From: Prevotella sp. | Lineage (GTDB): Bacteria; Bacteroidota; Bacteroidia; Bacteroidales; Bacteroidaceae | DNA: 32,912 nucleotides | Assembly: GCA_016284895.1 (NCBI GenBank) | Contig: JAEEPT010000010.1 | Location: 1 to 32,912 of the forward strand | Reading direction: 5' to 3' | Made by a program: the position numbers and the translations under genes | Part shown: positions 18,087 through 27,266 of the stretch, piece after piece | How the letters are laid out: every line of letters begins with the position of its first letter | Position numbering within the stretch: the first letter of the stretch is position 1 | The notes under the pieces: generated by a model | Database searches by the model: none | What the model was told of the DNA's origin: nothing | Seen by the model: the letters and a program-made list of their open reading frames with translations, nothing else

Positions 18087-18632
18087 TTATTCAAATGTCA
18101 GTCCTTCCTCCTTATCCTTATGATAATAGTCGCTGAGCATCCCGATGAAGGTAGAAATCTCTTTGACCGCATGCTCTGTATTGGGCGTAATTTCTTTCTT
18201 CTGCAACCTCAGCATCATCACGCCATAGAGTGAGTTGAAGCACGTCTCTATCTCGTTCTCCTCCTTATTGACTCCGCGGTTACGCAGTTCTACAATGAAA
18301 GGGAGCACCTTGTAGTAAGCCGTGCTATAGAAAGGAAATTTGGGTGAGGCGAGCAACTGACTGTGCAACTCCTCCAGTGTCTGCATCGTCACCCTGTTGA
18401 TTTGAAGGTGCCCTTGTTCCCGACAGCCTTCCTCATTCATCATCCGAATGAGATTGCCAAACCAGTCAATCTCTTCTTCCTTCTGTTCATCGGTATAATC
18501 GAAACGCTCCACATACTCTCGTCTGATGCGTGGAAGCGAACAGCCAAACGCACGTATCGTGTCTTCTATCTGCCACATATAGAGCAGGTATTCGGCAATA
18601 CTTTTCTTTCTTAATTCTTGAGCTATATACAC
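18087..18632 (-). CDS. DUF4924 family protein
   Basis: MYIAQELRKKSIAEYLLYMWQIEDTIRAFGCSL... resembles this Bacteroidetes-restricted family. Confidence 0.75.
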   Translation of the reverse strand: MYIAQELRKKSIAEYLLYMWQIEDTIRAFGCSLPRIRREYVERFDYTDEQKEEEIDWFGNLIRMMNEEGCREQGHLQINRVTMQTLEELHSQLLASPKFPFYSTAYYKVLPFIVELRNRGVNKEENEIETCFNSLYGVMMLRLQKKEITPNTEHAVKEISTFIGMLSDYYHKDKEEGLTFE

Positions 18633-18686
18633 TTTTAATAATCTATTAACCAGTATGTTACAAAACTCTGCTAAACATTTTTATTA

Positions 18687-19358
18687 TTACATACCGAAGA
18701 ATCTCAACAGATTGGTTGTAGTACCCAGCAGCATGATGACGCTGCCTACAATCACAGCCACGCCAATAATCTGATTGATGATTTTGATACCGTTCTCATC
18801 GAACTTAGTGCGAATCTTATCTACCAGCCAAGTCAGCCCCCACCACCAAAGCAGTGCTCCACCCACGATGCTCATGAAGCCTACCACCATCTCGAACGGA
18901 TGGTCGGGCAGCACGAAAGCAAACTGTGCATAAAGGGCCATGAAGAGGAATACAATCAGCGGATTGGATAGTGTGACGAGGAAAGCCGTGACCAAGTTAT
19001 AGGTCGGCGTGCCCTTCTCATTACCCGACTGATGCATTTTCTTTGTCGGGTCAATGCGGTAGGTGTACCACCCGAAACACAGCAGCATCAGCGAGCCAGC
19101 AATCTGCAGGTAGTAACGGTTTTGAGGGTCGTTCACGAAATCCATGACGAAAGCCATGCCAAAGCCCGTGATGGCTGCATAGATGATGTCGCTCAAGGCA
19201 GCTCCTACACCTGTAATGAAGCCATACCAACGACCTTTCTTCAACGTGCGCTGTACGCAAAGAATTCCCGTAGGACCCATTGGAGCGGATGCAATCATTC
19301 CGATAAGCATCCCCTTAAAAATAAAGTCCAATATGTTAATTGGCATGTGAAATGGCAT
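18687..19358 (-). CDS. LysE family transporter
   Basis: GMLIGMIASAPMGPTGILCVQRTLKKGRWYGFITGVGAALSDIIYA; LysE/RhtB-like topology. Confidence 0.88.
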   Translation of the reverse strand: MPFHMPINILDFIFKGMLIGMIASAPMGPTGILCVQRTLKKGRWYGFITGVGAALSDIIYAAITGFGMAFVMDFVNDPQNRYYLQIAGSLMLLCFGWYTYRIDPTKKMHQSGNEKGTPTYNLVTAFLVTLSNPLIVFLFMALYAQFAFVLPDHPFEMVVGFMSIVGGALLWWWGLTWLVDKIRTKFDENGIKIINQIIGVAVIVGSVIMLLGTTTNLLRFFGM

Positions 19359-19455
19359 ATTGCCTGCAAAATTACAAAAGAGTTAGGAGTTAGGTGTTAG
19401 GAGTTATGAGTTTTTTCCTGTGCTTAATCATTTTTAACTGCAATTCTCACTCCTT

Positions 19456-21096
19456 TCACCTCATATACTCCGCACACATTTCCGCACAGCGTTCTCCATC
19501 CACGCCTGCCGAGACAATGCCGCCTGCATAGCCAGCGCCCTCACCGCAGGGGAAGAGGCCCTGCACGCGAACGTGCTGAAGAGTCTCTGGATGGCGCACA
19601 ATGCGTACCGGTGACGAGGTGCGGGTCTCCACACCTATCATCACGGCATCGTTGGTGAGAAATCCGTGAGCCTGCTTGCCAAACTGCCGGAATCCCTGCT
19701 GCAGACGATGCGATATAGACTTCGGCATCCAGAAATGCAGGGGCGACGACACCAGCCCAGGGGCATAACTGCTCTTGGGCAGATCGAAACTGAGCCTTCC
19801 ATTCACGAAGTCGGCCATGCGCTGCGCTGGAGCCGTCTGCTTGCGATTGCCCTGCTGCCAACAGTCGTGCTCCAGTTGTTCCTGAAAGTACATCATTTTT
19901 AGTGGAGAGTCGATAGCTGACAGTGAAGAGTTTGCTACCGCCATGCTCTCTAAATCCTCCGGCCTCACCTCGACCACCATGCCCGAGTTCGACCATTGTG
20001 TGCCGCGATTAGCCGGACTCATGCCGTTGACCACAATCTGTTCAGGTCCTGTTGCTGCGGGAATAACAAAGCCACCAGGACACATACAGAATGAATAGAC
20101 GCCGCGCCCCTCGACCTGTGTCACAAATGCATACTCGGCAGCGGGGAGCCAACGTCCCCTGCCCTCCTTGCGATGATACTGTATCTGATCTATCAGAGCA
20201 GAAGGGTGCTCCAGTCGCACACCTACGGCAATGCCTTTCGCCTCAATTTCAATCTTCGCCTCTGCCAAATAGCGATACACATCGCGAGCCGAGTGGCCTG
20301 TTGCCAGGATGACGGGACCAAAGAATGCGGTCTCTCCCACCCCCTCCGAAAGGATGGGAGCTGTTGATACAGTCTCCACACCTATCACGCGTTCTCCCCC
20401 CCTCCCTTTGGAAGGGTCAGAGGAGGCCTCTATGATCAGTCGTGTCACTTTCGTCTGGAAATGCACCTCACCGCCACATCTGATGATCGTATTGCGCATG
20501 TTCTCTATTACTTGCGGCAACCTGTCAGTGCCGATGTGGGGGTGTGCATCGGCAAGAATAGCAGTCGAAGCCCCATGCTGACAGAACACGTTCAGAATCT
20601 TCTCAATGTTGCCTCGCTTCTTCGAACGGGTGTAGAGCTTTCCGTCGGAGTAGGCACCTGCCCCACCCTCACCAAAGCAGTAGTTGCTCTCTTCGTCCAC
20701 CTGCTGCGTACGAGCTATATTGGCCATGTCTTTTTTTCGTTCGTGCACATTCTTTCCCCGTTCCAGCACGATGGGGCGGAAGCCCAGTTCAATCAGTCGG
20801 AGGGCAGCAAAGAGTCCGCCTGGGCCTGCACCCACGACGATGACCTGCCTACGGTCGCTCACATCGGGATAGTCCACATGCTGATATTCGTCATCGGAAG
20901 GCAGTTCGTTCACATAGACACGCACCTTCAAGTTCACATAGATGGTACGCTGACGGGCATCAATACTTCTCTTCAGTATGCGGATTCCCATGATCTCGTT
21001 CATCCGCAGACCGTACTCGTCGGCCAAGAGCTGTTTCAACCTATCCTGCTGGGCGGCCACCTCCGGCAACACCCTTATCTGATACTCATTTGTCAT
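19456..21096 (-). CDS. NAD(P)/FAD-dependent dehydrogenase (COG2509-like)
   Basis: VIVVGAGPGGLFAALRLIELGFRPIVLERG, GEGGAGAYSDGKLYTRSKKRG, VCPGGFVIPAATGPEQIVVNGMSPANRGTQWSNSG-like region, GAGYAGGIVSAGVDG. Confidence 0.9.
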   Translation of the reverse strand: MTNEYQIRVLPEVAAQQDRLKQLLADEYGLRMNEIMGIRILKRSIDARQRTIYVNLKVRVYVNELPSDDEYQHVDYPDVSDRRQVIVVGAGPGGLFAALRLIELGFRPIVLERGKNVHERKKDMANIARTQQVDEESNYCFGEGGAGAYSDGKLYTRSKKRGNIEKILNVFCQHGASTAILADAHPHIGTDRLPQVIENMRNTIIRCGGEVHFQTKVTRLIIEASSDPSKGRGGERVIGVETVSTAPILSEGVGETAFFGPVILATGHSARDVYRYLAEAKIEIEAKGIAVGVRLEHPSALIDQIQYHRKEGRGRWLPAAEYAFVTQVEGRGVYSFCMCPGGFVIPAATGPEQIVVNGMSPANRGTQWSNSGMVVEVRPEDLESMAVANSSLSAIDSPLKMMYFQEQLEHDCWQQGNRKQTAPAQRMADFVNGRLSFDLPKSSYAPGLVSSPLHFWMPKSISHRLQQGFRQFGKQAHGFLTNDAVMIGVETRTSSPVRIVRHPETLQHVRVQGLFPCGEGAGYAGGIVSAGVDGERCAEMCAEYMR

Positions 21097-21104
21097 ATTG
21101 GATG

Positions 21105-21135
21105 CAAAGTTACGGAAAGTCGAGCGAAATGCAAA
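21105..21135 (-). promoter_or_regulatory. promoter TTTG-19-TAacTTTG for the FAD dehydrogenase
   Basis: On the minus strand -33 TTTG (21132-21135), 19-nt spacer, TAACTTTG (21105-21112), ending 9 nt before the ATG. Confidence 0.6.
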
Positions 21136-21266
21136 AGGAAAGTATGCTTTTCTTCATTTCCGAGACGGAGTAACTTCGCTACGAAGTGGCAGAGATACTC
21201 ATTTATATCGAAAGTCGAGCATCTATTTGGTATTTCGCACGTAATTCAAGCAAATTTCATCTGAAG

Positions 21267-21356
21267 TTACTTTTTAAAGGTTCTATTTCGGAACGCATAC
21301 TCGCCAATAGTCGTCACGCTGTTGGGGATGGTCACTGAGGTTAGGCCATAACAAGA
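21267..21356 (-). pseudogene. remnant of a BspA-type leucine-rich-repeat surface protein
   Basis: Minus-strand translation FASCYGLTSVTIPNSVTTIGEYAFRNRTFKK*, the BspA LRR signature, with no intact gene upstream. Confidence 0.7.
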
Positions 21357-21600
21357 TGCAAAAAAAGGGGAAAAGAAGGTGTAGAGTTGCCTTCACTGTA
21401 CAGACACATAAAAAGAAGGTGGGCGAAAACCGATGCTTAAACATCAATTTTCGTCCACCTCTAAGGGGTATAAGAAAATGAAAACTAAAACGCCGTTAGC
21501 TCTTAAATATTAAAGCCTCCTTGTCTGTATCTTGTTGTGCATCTTATTTGTAACAATGTATTCGAACATCAATTGAAACCCGATATTCTTTGTTTAAAAA

Positions 21601-21819
21601 TCAGCGAAAAAGGGAAATTATTCTTGATTTTCGCTGATTTTGAAAGGCATACTGCTCTATTATTATGTGGAAATGGTAGTCATCTTCATTAGGCTCTTCT
21701 ATCACGATGCTACCCTTGTTAGGTTGGAACTTGAAATTACGGATGCTGTCCTGCTCAATGTCCTTCATCACATCGGGATAGCCACTTAAGAATCTTAAAA
21801 TGAATAATAAAGTAAGAAT
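21601..21819 (-). pseudogene. remnant C-terminal fragment of an unidentified protein
   Basis: Open minus frame ...RFLSGYPDVMKDIEQDSIRNFKFQPNKGSIVIEEPNEDDYHFHIIIEQYAFQNQRKSRIISLFR* with a stop just upstream and no start ATG. Confidence 0.45.
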
Positions 21820-21830
21820 TTATGGAAAAA

Positions 21831-21862
21831 TTTGTTCTATTCACGCATAATTTGTATTTTTG
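21831..21862 (+). promoter_or_regulatory. promoter TTTG-20-TAttTTTG upstream of the ligase
   Basis: TTTG 21831-21834, 20-nt spacer, TATTTTTG 21855-21862. Confidence 0.55.
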
Positions 21863-22160
21863 CAAACAGATATTGCCAAAGTGTCGTAGACGACGTACGA
21901 ATTGTCGTATATCCCTGAGTGCAGGGTGGCAGTATGATTTTTGTGGGAATTATAACGACAATAGCAGTTATCAAGATGATATAGGAACCTGAGAAATTTC
22001 TTAATCTGTCAAAGATGAATAATGATAATTGTGATTTGTTCATGCTGTTGCGTGGACGTCACTTATCATTCATCTGGGCTTTCTCAGGGCCTCTATATCT
22101 GATAAGAGCGGACACGCTTTTCATTTATAGAGACCCTGACTTTGTACCCAAGAGAATCTG

Positions 22161-23807
22161 ATGAGTGCTTTTGCCATAACAATGATAGTTGTTAATTTAA
22201 TAATGTATAAAATGGCAAAGAAAGATCCAAACAATCTGTTTTGTTATATATCGGAACAGATTGAAAAACGGCCAAACGATGTGGCATTAATGTATTATGG
22301 AATCCCATATACCTATTGTAAATTGGGAAATATGATTAGTAATCTGACAATCAGATTACATCATTTCGGTATCAAAAGTGGAGACGTTGTATCGATGGCA
22401 CTTCCGACTTCACCAGAAAGCATCGCTCTTGTTTATTCTTTGAATCGATTGGGAGCTGTAGCTTGTCTCATTGACGTACGCTTTACTATAGAACAGGTTA
22501 CATCGATAGTAAGCAATACGCATTCAAGAATGCTATTTGTCATGAGTCATCAGATCAATTCAATTGCAAATTCATCACCCTGCATAAATGTTGAACATAT
22601 TGTAAGCGTAGGTGGCTACGAAAGTCTTCCCAAAGAGTGGGCCTCTTTGTATGCTAACAGAGATTCCTCCAATGGAAAAATCGAATACTCGAAAGACAGG
22701 AAAATTATGAAATGGGATACTTTTTATGTAGACTCGCCAGAAAAGACCACAGAGATTTATGAATGGCATAAAACAGAACCACAGTTGATTTTTCAAACAT
22801 CAGGGACAACAGGAATCTCGAAAAGTGTTGTTCTGACGGGTGAAAACATCGAGCAATCCCGTATTTCTACGCTTCGAATTATGAATAGTGCCACATTCAA
22901 TGACACAGTTCTTAACTTAATTCCAATCTTTGCATTTTATGGATTTCTCACTTCTGTTCATTTGCCTTTGTCTTATGGGATGAAAGTGATTGTAATCCCT
23001 ATATGGAAACCCTACAATTTCATTAAACTAATAAGTCGTTATAAGCCACAACATATATTCACAGTACCTTCGAGTTGGGATACAATCTATAATCCAGAGA
23101 ATCAATCATATATACTGAATTCACTCAAAACAATTGTAGTCGCTGGTGATATAGTAAATCCTATCTATGAGCATGATATTAATGACTACTTACAAACTCA
23201 TGGGTGTAATTTCAACATCACTAAAGTTTACGGCATGACCGAGACTGCAGGAATTATTGCGGCAACACCTAAAACATCAAAGCATAGATACGATGTTGGT
23301 TACTCTGGGCAGATTGTGGTTGATTGTCAAATAAAGATTATTGATGGAGAGGTTTGTATTTGCCCTGCTATGAAATTTCACGGATATGTGAATAACCCAC
23401 AAGCTACAGAACAATTAATCAGAGAGCATGATGGTAAAATGTGGATACACACTGGAGACATCGGTAGATTAACTGAATCAGGTGAATTATACATTGTCGG
23501 GAGAAAGAAACGCATGATAGTCCGGTATGACGGAACAAAAATCTTCCCTATTGAAATAGAAGTTGCTTTGCTAAAATGTCCATGTGTGAGAGCTTGTGCT
23601 GCTGTCGGAGCCACCGACCCTCTGCATCCTCAGAGTGGTGTTCCGATTGTTTATGTAGTTTTGCAAGATTCTAATCAATCAAATAGAATTGCTGTTTCAC
23701 AGTATTGCAAAGATCATCTTCCTGTTTATCTTTGTCCTGAAAGAATAGAATTTGTTGAAGAATTGCCTGTGAATTCAATGGGAAAAGTTGATTATTCCAT
23801 ATTGTAA
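22161..23807 (+). CDS. class I adenylate-forming enzyme (acyl/aryl-CoA ligase-like)
   Basis: FQTSGTTGISKSVVLTGEN, VYGMTETAGI, WIHTGDIGRLTESGELYIVGRKKRMIVRYDGTKIFPIEIE, LPVNSMGKVDYSIL. The true start could be 22203 or 22212. Confidence 0.88.
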   Translation: MSAFAITMIVVNLIMYKMAKKDPNNLFCYISEQIEKRPNDVALMYYGIPYTYCKLGNMISNLTIRLHHFGIKSGDVVSMALPTSPESIALVYSLNRLGAVACLIDVRFTIEQVTSIVSNTHSRMLFVMSHQINSIANSSPCINVEHIVSVGGYESLPKEWASLYANRDSSNGKIEYSKDRKIMKWDTFYVDSPEKTTEIYEWHKTEPQLIFQTSGTTGISKSVVLTGENIEQSRISTLRIMNSATFNDTVLNLIPIFAFYGFLTSVHLPLSYGMKVIVIPIWKPYNFIKLISRYKPQHIFTVPSSWDTIYNPENQSYILNSLKTIVVAGDIVNPIYEHDINDYLQTHGCNFNITKVYGMTETAGIIAATPKTSKHRYDVGYSGQIVVDCQIKIIDGEVCICPAMKFHGYVNNPQATEQLIREHDGKMWIHTGDIGRLTESGELYIVGRKKRMIVRYDGTKIFPIEIEVALLKCPCVRACAAVGATDPLHPQSGVPIVYVVLQDSNQSNRIAVSQYCKDHLPVYLCPERIEFVEELPVNSMGKVDYSIL

Positions 23808-23834
23808 CGTTTTTATTGCAAGATAGTCTTTTTT

Positions 23835-24260
23835 TAGTAACTACTCACCCTCCTTGGTATGAGTAGTTACTACACCATCTTGCCAAAATCACAACGTGAA
23901 ATAGCTTAAATCATGAAATGAAATAGCCTAAATCGCAAGATGATCTAACCTAAATCGCTACGTGATTTATCCTAAATCGTAACGTGATATATCCTAAAAG
24001 GCAACATGAACTGACCTATGACTGTAACGTGACTGATTCAAAAAACAGGAAGCACTCATTCTACATCATACTACACCTAACAATAAAAAAGTTTGCAAAA
24101 TATCTGTTTCATCTGTTTCCATCTGCAACATACTGATTTACAATCTGTTACAAGAAAAACAGATAAAAACAGATAATATCCATCTGCTCCAGCATCTAAC
24201 TATCAGTATCTCAGCTTGTTACATCAAGGAAACAGATGAAACAGATGTTTTGCAAACTTT
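23835..24260. repeat. composite repeat element, copy B (hairpin + 7x22-bp array + inverted arms)
   Basis: 13-bp stem TAGTAACTACTCA (23835-23847)/TGAGTAGTTACTA (23860-23872); seven 22-bp units 23883-24036; arms 24088-24120 and 24228-24260 (32 of 33 identical, inverted). Confidence 0.88.
23883..24036. repeat. 22-bp tandem repeat array, 7 units
   Basis: Units start at 23883, 23905, 23927, 23949, 23971, 23993 and 24015; e.g. CCTAAATCGTAACGTGATATAT. Confidence 0.88.
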
Positions 24261-24509
24261 TTTCAAAGAGAGAGACAAAGCAAATGACATCTGCCTATCC
24301 TTTTACGAATCATCCCTAAAGACCAAGAGATGGAGAGCATGAAGCAAAGATGGCAAATAATCAGCAATCTTAGCCTGTTTTCGACAAGAATTATACGAAT
24401 TGCCCTCGTTTTAATAACTTTTGTTCAAATTTGGCAGCTTTCTCAATTCCTTTCACTATTTTTGCACTCACAATCCGAATGGAAGTATTCACAAAAGCTA
24501 TAAACGACA

Positions 24510-25664
24510 ATGAAAGAAAAGCTACTACTGGTATTGATGGCTCTGCTGACCGGTTTGGCAGTTGTTGCACAGGATGTGAGCAGTTTTAAGGAGCTTAGCG
24601 ATTCGGCTTATAAGACCGATGCTGCGTACATGGCATACAACAAGTATCAGAAGGATGCCGTTCTCTTCATGGATATGGTGGCAGACACGCACCCCTATTA
24701 TGTTAAGGCTGAACGAAGAGCAGAATGGCAGAAACAAAAAGCGGCACTCTTGGAACATTGCAAGAGCGTTGAGTCAGACGAGGACTTTGCTGACGCTCTC
24801 ATCAATGTTCTGGGACCACTGCACGACAAGCATACCGACGTGACAACTGTGAAACGCTTGCAGGAACAGAGAACGGCAGCGCGGCAAAATGCTTTGGCAT
24901 TAGGTGTCGGTGACATTGACAGAGAACACATCATGCGCCCTCACGCTTCTAATTATGACTATCAGTTATTTCCCGACCAGAGCATCTGCTATTTGCAATT
25001 CAACAAATGTACTGACGCTGCCAACTTTCCTTTTCCGAATTTCCTTAACCAGATGTTTGGTGAGATGGAAGCGGGAAACATCAGAACGCTCGTCGTGGAC
25101 GTACAGTATAACAATGGCGGCAGCAGCCGTCTCTGCGACCAACTCTTCATGCATTTGTATCCACTCGAAAAGACGAGGTTCTACACTTCCTATCTTCGTT
25201 TCTCCGACCTGATGGCAGCATATAATCCAAGAATAGCGGAAGCAAAGACGAGCTGGGAGCGAGACGGGCACAAGGACGAGCTCTATCAGATGCCCGCGCC
25301 CAAAATCCCAGACGGTTTCCAACAGCCAAGATTATACCAGGGCCGTGTGGTGTTTGTCATGGGCAAAAGAACTTTCAGCAGCGCTGGTATGCTTCTGACC
25401 AATGCACGCGACCATCATGTGGGTACGATTATCGGCACCAACTCCACCTTTTCACCTTCTCATTACGGCGAGGTTCTTCCCTTCCGCTTGCCTAACACCC
25501 ATCTTTTGGGTAGCATCGCGTGCAAGTATTTCGCCCGACCAGATGCTGCAACCGCCGACGAATCGTGTCTGCGTCCCGACGTTGAAATTGACCTTGACGA
25601 CAAGGATGCGACATGGAGATACATCGTAGAACAGTATGGTGCTAAAACACAGCTGAACCAGTAA
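24510..25664 (+). CDS. S41 family peptidase, secreted
   Basis: Signal peptide MKEKLLLVLMALLTGLAVVAQ; LVVDVQYNNGGSSRLCDQL and VFVMGKRTFSSAGMLLTNARDHHVGTIIGTNS match the S41 core. Confidence 0.83.
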   Translation: MKEKLLLVLMALLTGLAVVAQDVSSFKELSDSAYKTDAAYMAYNKYQKDAVLFMDMVADTHPYYVKAERRAEWQKQKAALLEHCKSVESDEDFADALINVLGPLHDKHTDVTTVKRLQEQRTAARQNALALGVGDIDREHIMRPHASNYDYQLFPDQSICYLQFNKCTDAANFPFPNFLNQMFGEMEAGNIRTLVVDVQYNNGGSSRLCDQLFMHLYPLEKTRFYTSYLRFSDLMAAYNPRIAEAKTSWERDGHKDELYQMPAPKIPDGFQQPRLYQGRVVFVMGKRTFSSAGMLLTNARDHHVGTIIGTNSTFSPSHYGEVLPFRLPNTHLLGSIACKYFARPDAATADESCLRPDVEIDLDDKDATWRYIVEQYGAKTQLNQ

Positions 25665-25677
25665 AAAACATATTGAC

Positions 25678-25842
25678 ATGTACCAACAAAGACATTACCT
25701 CTGCCTGTCGTGCAAGAAGGAGTTCACACTCGGCGACGGCATCATCAGCCACCAGGAATCTGGCGAATCGTGTCCCCACTGCGGAAGCAACTTGACGGTT
25801 GAACTGCCCCATGAGAGGATATCACCACCCCGCGACGAATGA
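25678..25842 (+). CDS. 54-aa zinc-ribbon protein
   Basis: MYQQRHYLCLSCKKEFTLGDGIISHQESGESCPHCGSNLTVELPHERISPPRDE* with CxxC...CxxC, 13 nt after the S41 stop. Absent from the ORF track. Confidence 0.75.
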   Translation: MYQQRHYLCLSCKKEFTLGDGIISHQESGESCPHCGSNLTVELPHERISPPRDE

Positions 25843-25904
25843 ACGGAAGCGCCCCTAAATCCATTTTTCCATACAGAATGCTTGGGAGTTTCAGCTTTTA
25901 TTGC

Positions 25905-25912
25905 TACTTTTG
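25905..25912 (+). promoter_or_regulatory. -7 element TActTTTG for the GH105 gene
   Basis: Exact TAnnTTTG with TTG at 25882-25884 and a 20-nt spacer. Confidence 0.5.
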
Positions 25913-25936
25913 CGCTGAAAATTAAACTAACCAAAC

Positions 25937-27133
25937 ATGAAAAAGCTAATCTCACTCTGCTGTCTGGCACTCTTCTGCCTGCATTCGACAGCTCAGACCA
26001 CCGCTCAGGATGTGCTGGCCGTGGCTCAGAAGGCAAACAACTACTTCATGACGAAGTATGCCGACCCCACCGTTCCCACCAATGTGAAGAAGATACGTCC
26101 GTCAAGTCTTTGGACACGTGCCGTATATTACGAGGGGCTCATGGCCCTACAGGAGATTGATCCGCAACAGCGTTATCTGGACTATGCCACTACTTGGGCC
26201 GACTTCCACAAATGGACACCGCGCAACGGCATTAACACTTGCGATGCCGACGACCAGTGCTGCGCTCAGACCTACGTGGAGCTTCTACCTTATATTAATA
26301 AAGACTACAAGGAGCAGCTGAAAAACGTCATTGCCAACCTGGACCACCAGATGCAGACACCCAACACCAAGAAACAGACCACTACACCGAAGGCCAAGAC
26401 CAGCAAGAGCTCCCTCTACGGATGGTGGACGTGGATAGATGCCATACAGATGGCCATGCCCCTCTATGTGCAGGTATATAAGCTGACGGGCGACAAGCGC
26501 TACCTGAACCACGGCATGCAGATGTACCGCTGGAGCCGCAACGAGTGCGGACGTGGTGAGGGCAACCCCAAGAAAGGCTTGTTCAATACCGACGATGGCC
26601 TGTGGTGGCGCGATGCCGACTATGTGCCTCCCTACAAGGAGCCTGACGGCAAGGACTGCTACTGGAGCCGCGGCAACGGTTGGGTGTATGCCGCCTTGGT
26701 GCGCTGCATGAACCTGCTGTCTGAAAAATCGAAAGAGTACAAGGAGCTGAAGAAGGACTTCCTGCTCATGAGCGAAGGGCTGCTGAAGTGCCAGCGCGAG
26801 GATGGATTCTGGAATCCCAGTCTTGTCTCTACCAACTATGCCATGAAGGAGACTTCCGGCACCGCCCTTTTCCTCTACGGTATGGCATGGGGCATACAGA
26901 AAGGCTATCTGAAAGCCGACGTCTATCGCCCAGCCATCGACCGTGCTTGGACAGCTATGGTGAAGGATGCCGTCCATCCCGACGGATTCCTCGGCTGGAT
27001 GCAAGGCACAGGCAAGGATCCCTCAGCCGGACAGCCGCTGAGCTACGACAAGATTCCCGACTTCGAGGACTACGGAACGGGATGCTTCCTGCTCGGTGCA
27101 ACAGAGTACTATAAATTACTCGTGAAAGAGTAG
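25937..27133 (+). CDS. glycoside hydrolase family 105 (unsaturated rhamnogalacturonyl hydrolase-like)
   Basis: Signal peptide; SSLWTRAVYYEGLMALQEI, INTCDADDQCCAQTYVELL, DGLWWRDADYVPPYKEPDGKDCYWSRGNGWVYAALVR, DFEDYGTGCFLLGATEYYKL. Confidence 0.93.
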   Translation: MKKLISLCCLALFCLHSTAQTTAQDVLAVAQKANNYFMTKYADPTVPTNVKKIRPSSLWTRAVYYEGLMALQEIDPQQRYLDYATTWADFHKWTPRNGINTCDADDQCCAQTYVELLPYINKDYKEQLKNVIANLDHQMQTPNTKKQTTTPKAKTSKSSLYGWWTWIDAIQMAMPLYVQVYKLTGDKRYLNHGMQMYRWSRNECGRGEGNPKKGLFNTDDGLWWRDADYVPPYKEPDGKDCYWSRGNGWVYAALVRCMNLLSEKSKEYKELKKDFLLMSEGLLKCQREDGFWNPSLVSTNYAMKETSGTALFLYGMAWGIQKGYLKADVYRPAIDRAWTAMVKDAVHPDGFLGWMQGTGKDPSAGQPLSYDKIPDFEDYGTGCFLLGATEYYKLLVKE

Positions 27134-27266
27134 TTCGTAAAAGAGTGCAAGAGTTAGGAGTGACAATGTATCATCGCGTTAAAAACTCCTAACTCTCAAC
27201 TCTGAACTACTAACTTATATAAAAAAAAACACTACACCTGACAGCATCACCCTAACTTTTCGTACT

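Noticed and set aside
21173-21187. ACTTCG-CTA-CGAAGT palindrome as a loxP/dif-like site
   Set aside because: Arms are only 6 bp, with no proper spacer or recombinase nearby.
24339-24503. 54-aa ORF MKQRWQIISNLSLFSTRII... between element B and the S41 gene
   Set aside because: It contains the predicted S41 promoter (TAttTTTG 24457-24464) and has no recognisable features; probably chance.
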